From contig CAZANP010000029.1 of the NCBI GenBank assembly GCA_964486555.1, positions 1-21,159 on the forward strand: a DNA stretch of 21,159 nt, written 5' to 3'. The position numbers and the translations under genes are program-made. Each line of letters opens with the position of its first letter. Within the stretch, counting starts at the first letter, position 1. Positions 20,520 to 21,159 of this stretch are shown piece by piece. The notes beneath the pieces are model-generated. The model did not search any database. It was given only the letters and a program-made list of their open reading frames with translations, and was not told the origin of the DNA. Source of the DNA: 4484-232 sp964486555. Lineage in GTDB: Bacteria > Thermotogota > Thermotogae > Thermotogales > Thermotogaceae.

Positions 20520-21159
20520 ATGAGATCTTATGTGATAAAAGATGATATCCTTCTTTTCAACCCCTCGCAAGTTCTGGAAAGCAGGATCTTCTCGTATCTC
20601 CTCAAAGAATTCGTGGAGGTTCTGGAAAAGAAATCCGATCACCTTCTCGAGGCATTGGAACCGTTCAAAAAAGGAAAAAAGGTGAACTTCAGAAAACTCC
20701 GGGAGATCCTCATGCTTCTAACTGTCAAACCTCTGACAAAGCTGGAAACATCCCTTCTGGAACCTCTGGTGAGAAGAAGGGAAGCTCTGATGGAGTTCAT
20801 GGAAGCTTTGTACAACTTCTGGAGGGAAAAACATCGATTCGCTGTAAAGAAGGCAAGATACACAAGGGTTATGGAAAGAAAACTGTCTTTGGAATACGAG
20901 GCGATAAGGATAGGAGAAAACTTCGAGACGAGTGTCAGAGAGCTTTACAGAAGGATCATGTACAACCTGATGGGTAAACCTTTCAAGGTTATGAGACAGC
21001 TTCCCAGTGGTTTTCAGGTTATATTCCTTGTGGATAAACTGAGAAGTTCGAAAGTTGAAAGATGGATGAAAGATATTCCCATCGTGTGGGGAGCTGTTTT
21101 AAGGCCCCCAGTCATCTTCTACACAAGATCCAACAAGAGAAAGGGAGTATTCCCCGTTA
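20520..21159 (+). CDS. Unrecognised protein, 5' part (runs off window end)
   Basis: An open frame without stop runs from the ATG at 20520 to the end of the window, giving 213 codons. It starts two bases after the radical SAM stop codon, with GGAG/GTGAGG upstream, so it belongs to the same operon. The N-terminus is MRSYVIKDDILLFNPSQVLE. Residues ~20-150 look largely alpha-helical and charged (SRIFSYLLKEFVEVLEKKSD; RRREALMEFMEALYNFWREK), and ~150-213 more beta-like (VMRQLPSGFQVIFLVDKL; VWGAVLRPPVIFYT). No signal peptide, membrane helix, Cys cluster or nucleotide-binding motif is present in the visible part. Codon use and Lys/Arg/Glu content match its neighbours, so I take it as a real gene. I do not recognise the family and assign no function. 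Confidence 0.82.
   Translation, partial: MRSYVIKDDILLFNPSQVLESRIFSYLLKEFVEVLEKKSDHLLEALEPFKKGKKVNFRKLREILMLLTVKPLTKLETSLLEPLVRRREALMEFMEALYNFWREKHRFAVKKARYTRVMERKLSLEYEAIRIGENFETSVRELYRRIMYNLMGKPFKVMRQLPSGFQVIFLVDKLRSSKVERWMKDIPIVWGAVLRPPVIFYTRSNKRKGVFPV

Overview
The window looks like a chromosome segment of a hyperthermophilic or thermophilic member of the Thermotogales, close to but distinct from Thermotoga maritima. The rsmH, RNase Z, TatD and thioredoxin reductase proteins closely resemble what I remember of the T. maritima sequences, and the gene order rsmH-ftsL-PBP // trxB-PDO-membrane protein-stomatin-NfeD-rnz-rplI matches my memory of that genome. This is recollection, not a search. 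Supporting traits are Lys/Glu-rich proteins, short intergenic gaps, strong GGAGG-type ribosome binding sites and many GTG/TTG starts. No tRNA, rRNA, CRISPR array, insertion sequence or prophage is visible.

Layout. (1) 1-2463 (+): 3' part of a methyl-accepting chemotaxis receptor, then CheW and an HD-GYP phosphodiesterase, closed by a strong intrinsic terminator. (2) 2551-3374 (+): a single Xer-type tyrosine recombinase with its own promoter. (3) 3380-5168 (-): a solitary Phd/YefM antitoxin-like gene translationally coupled to a MalK/UgpC-type sugar ABC ATPase, a GNRA-loop terminator, then a small four-helix membrane protein. The antitoxin promoter holds a perfect 18-bp palindrome. (4) 5301-10760 (+): a complete Opp/Dpp-family ABC importer in the order permease (C), ATPase (D), ATPase (F), binding protein (A), permease (B), with hairpins between A and B and an unusual start for the first gene. 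(5) 10852-13852 (+): rsmH, ftsL-like gene and a PASTA-bearing class B penicillin-binding protein, a small division/cell-wall cluster with a near-consensus promoter. (6) 18721-13840 (-): rplI, RNase Z, NfeD, stomatin/QmcA-like, an unrecognised membrane protein, protein disulfide oxidoreductase and thioredoxin reductase, probably one transcription unit. It runs head-on into the PBP gene with a 13-bp overlap. (7) 18676-21159 (+): divergently from rplI, a TatD nuclease, a radical SAM/SPASM enzyme and an unrecognised protein cut by the window edge.

How the genes work together. The first block ties chemoreceptor signalling to cyclic-di-GMP turnover. Blocks 3 and 4 are both about nutrient import (a shared sugar ATPase; an oligopeptide- or oligosaccharide-type importer). 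Block 5 makes and divides the cell wall. Block 6 joins translation, tRNA 3' maturation, membrane-scaffold proteins and cytosolic disulfide chemistry. The least explained pieces are the TatD/radical SAM/unknown operon, the antitoxin-ATPase pair with its palindrome, and the membrane protein between stomatin and the disulfide oxidoreductase. I found no clear, wholly new system; the radical SAM operon is the best candidate for undescribed chemistry.
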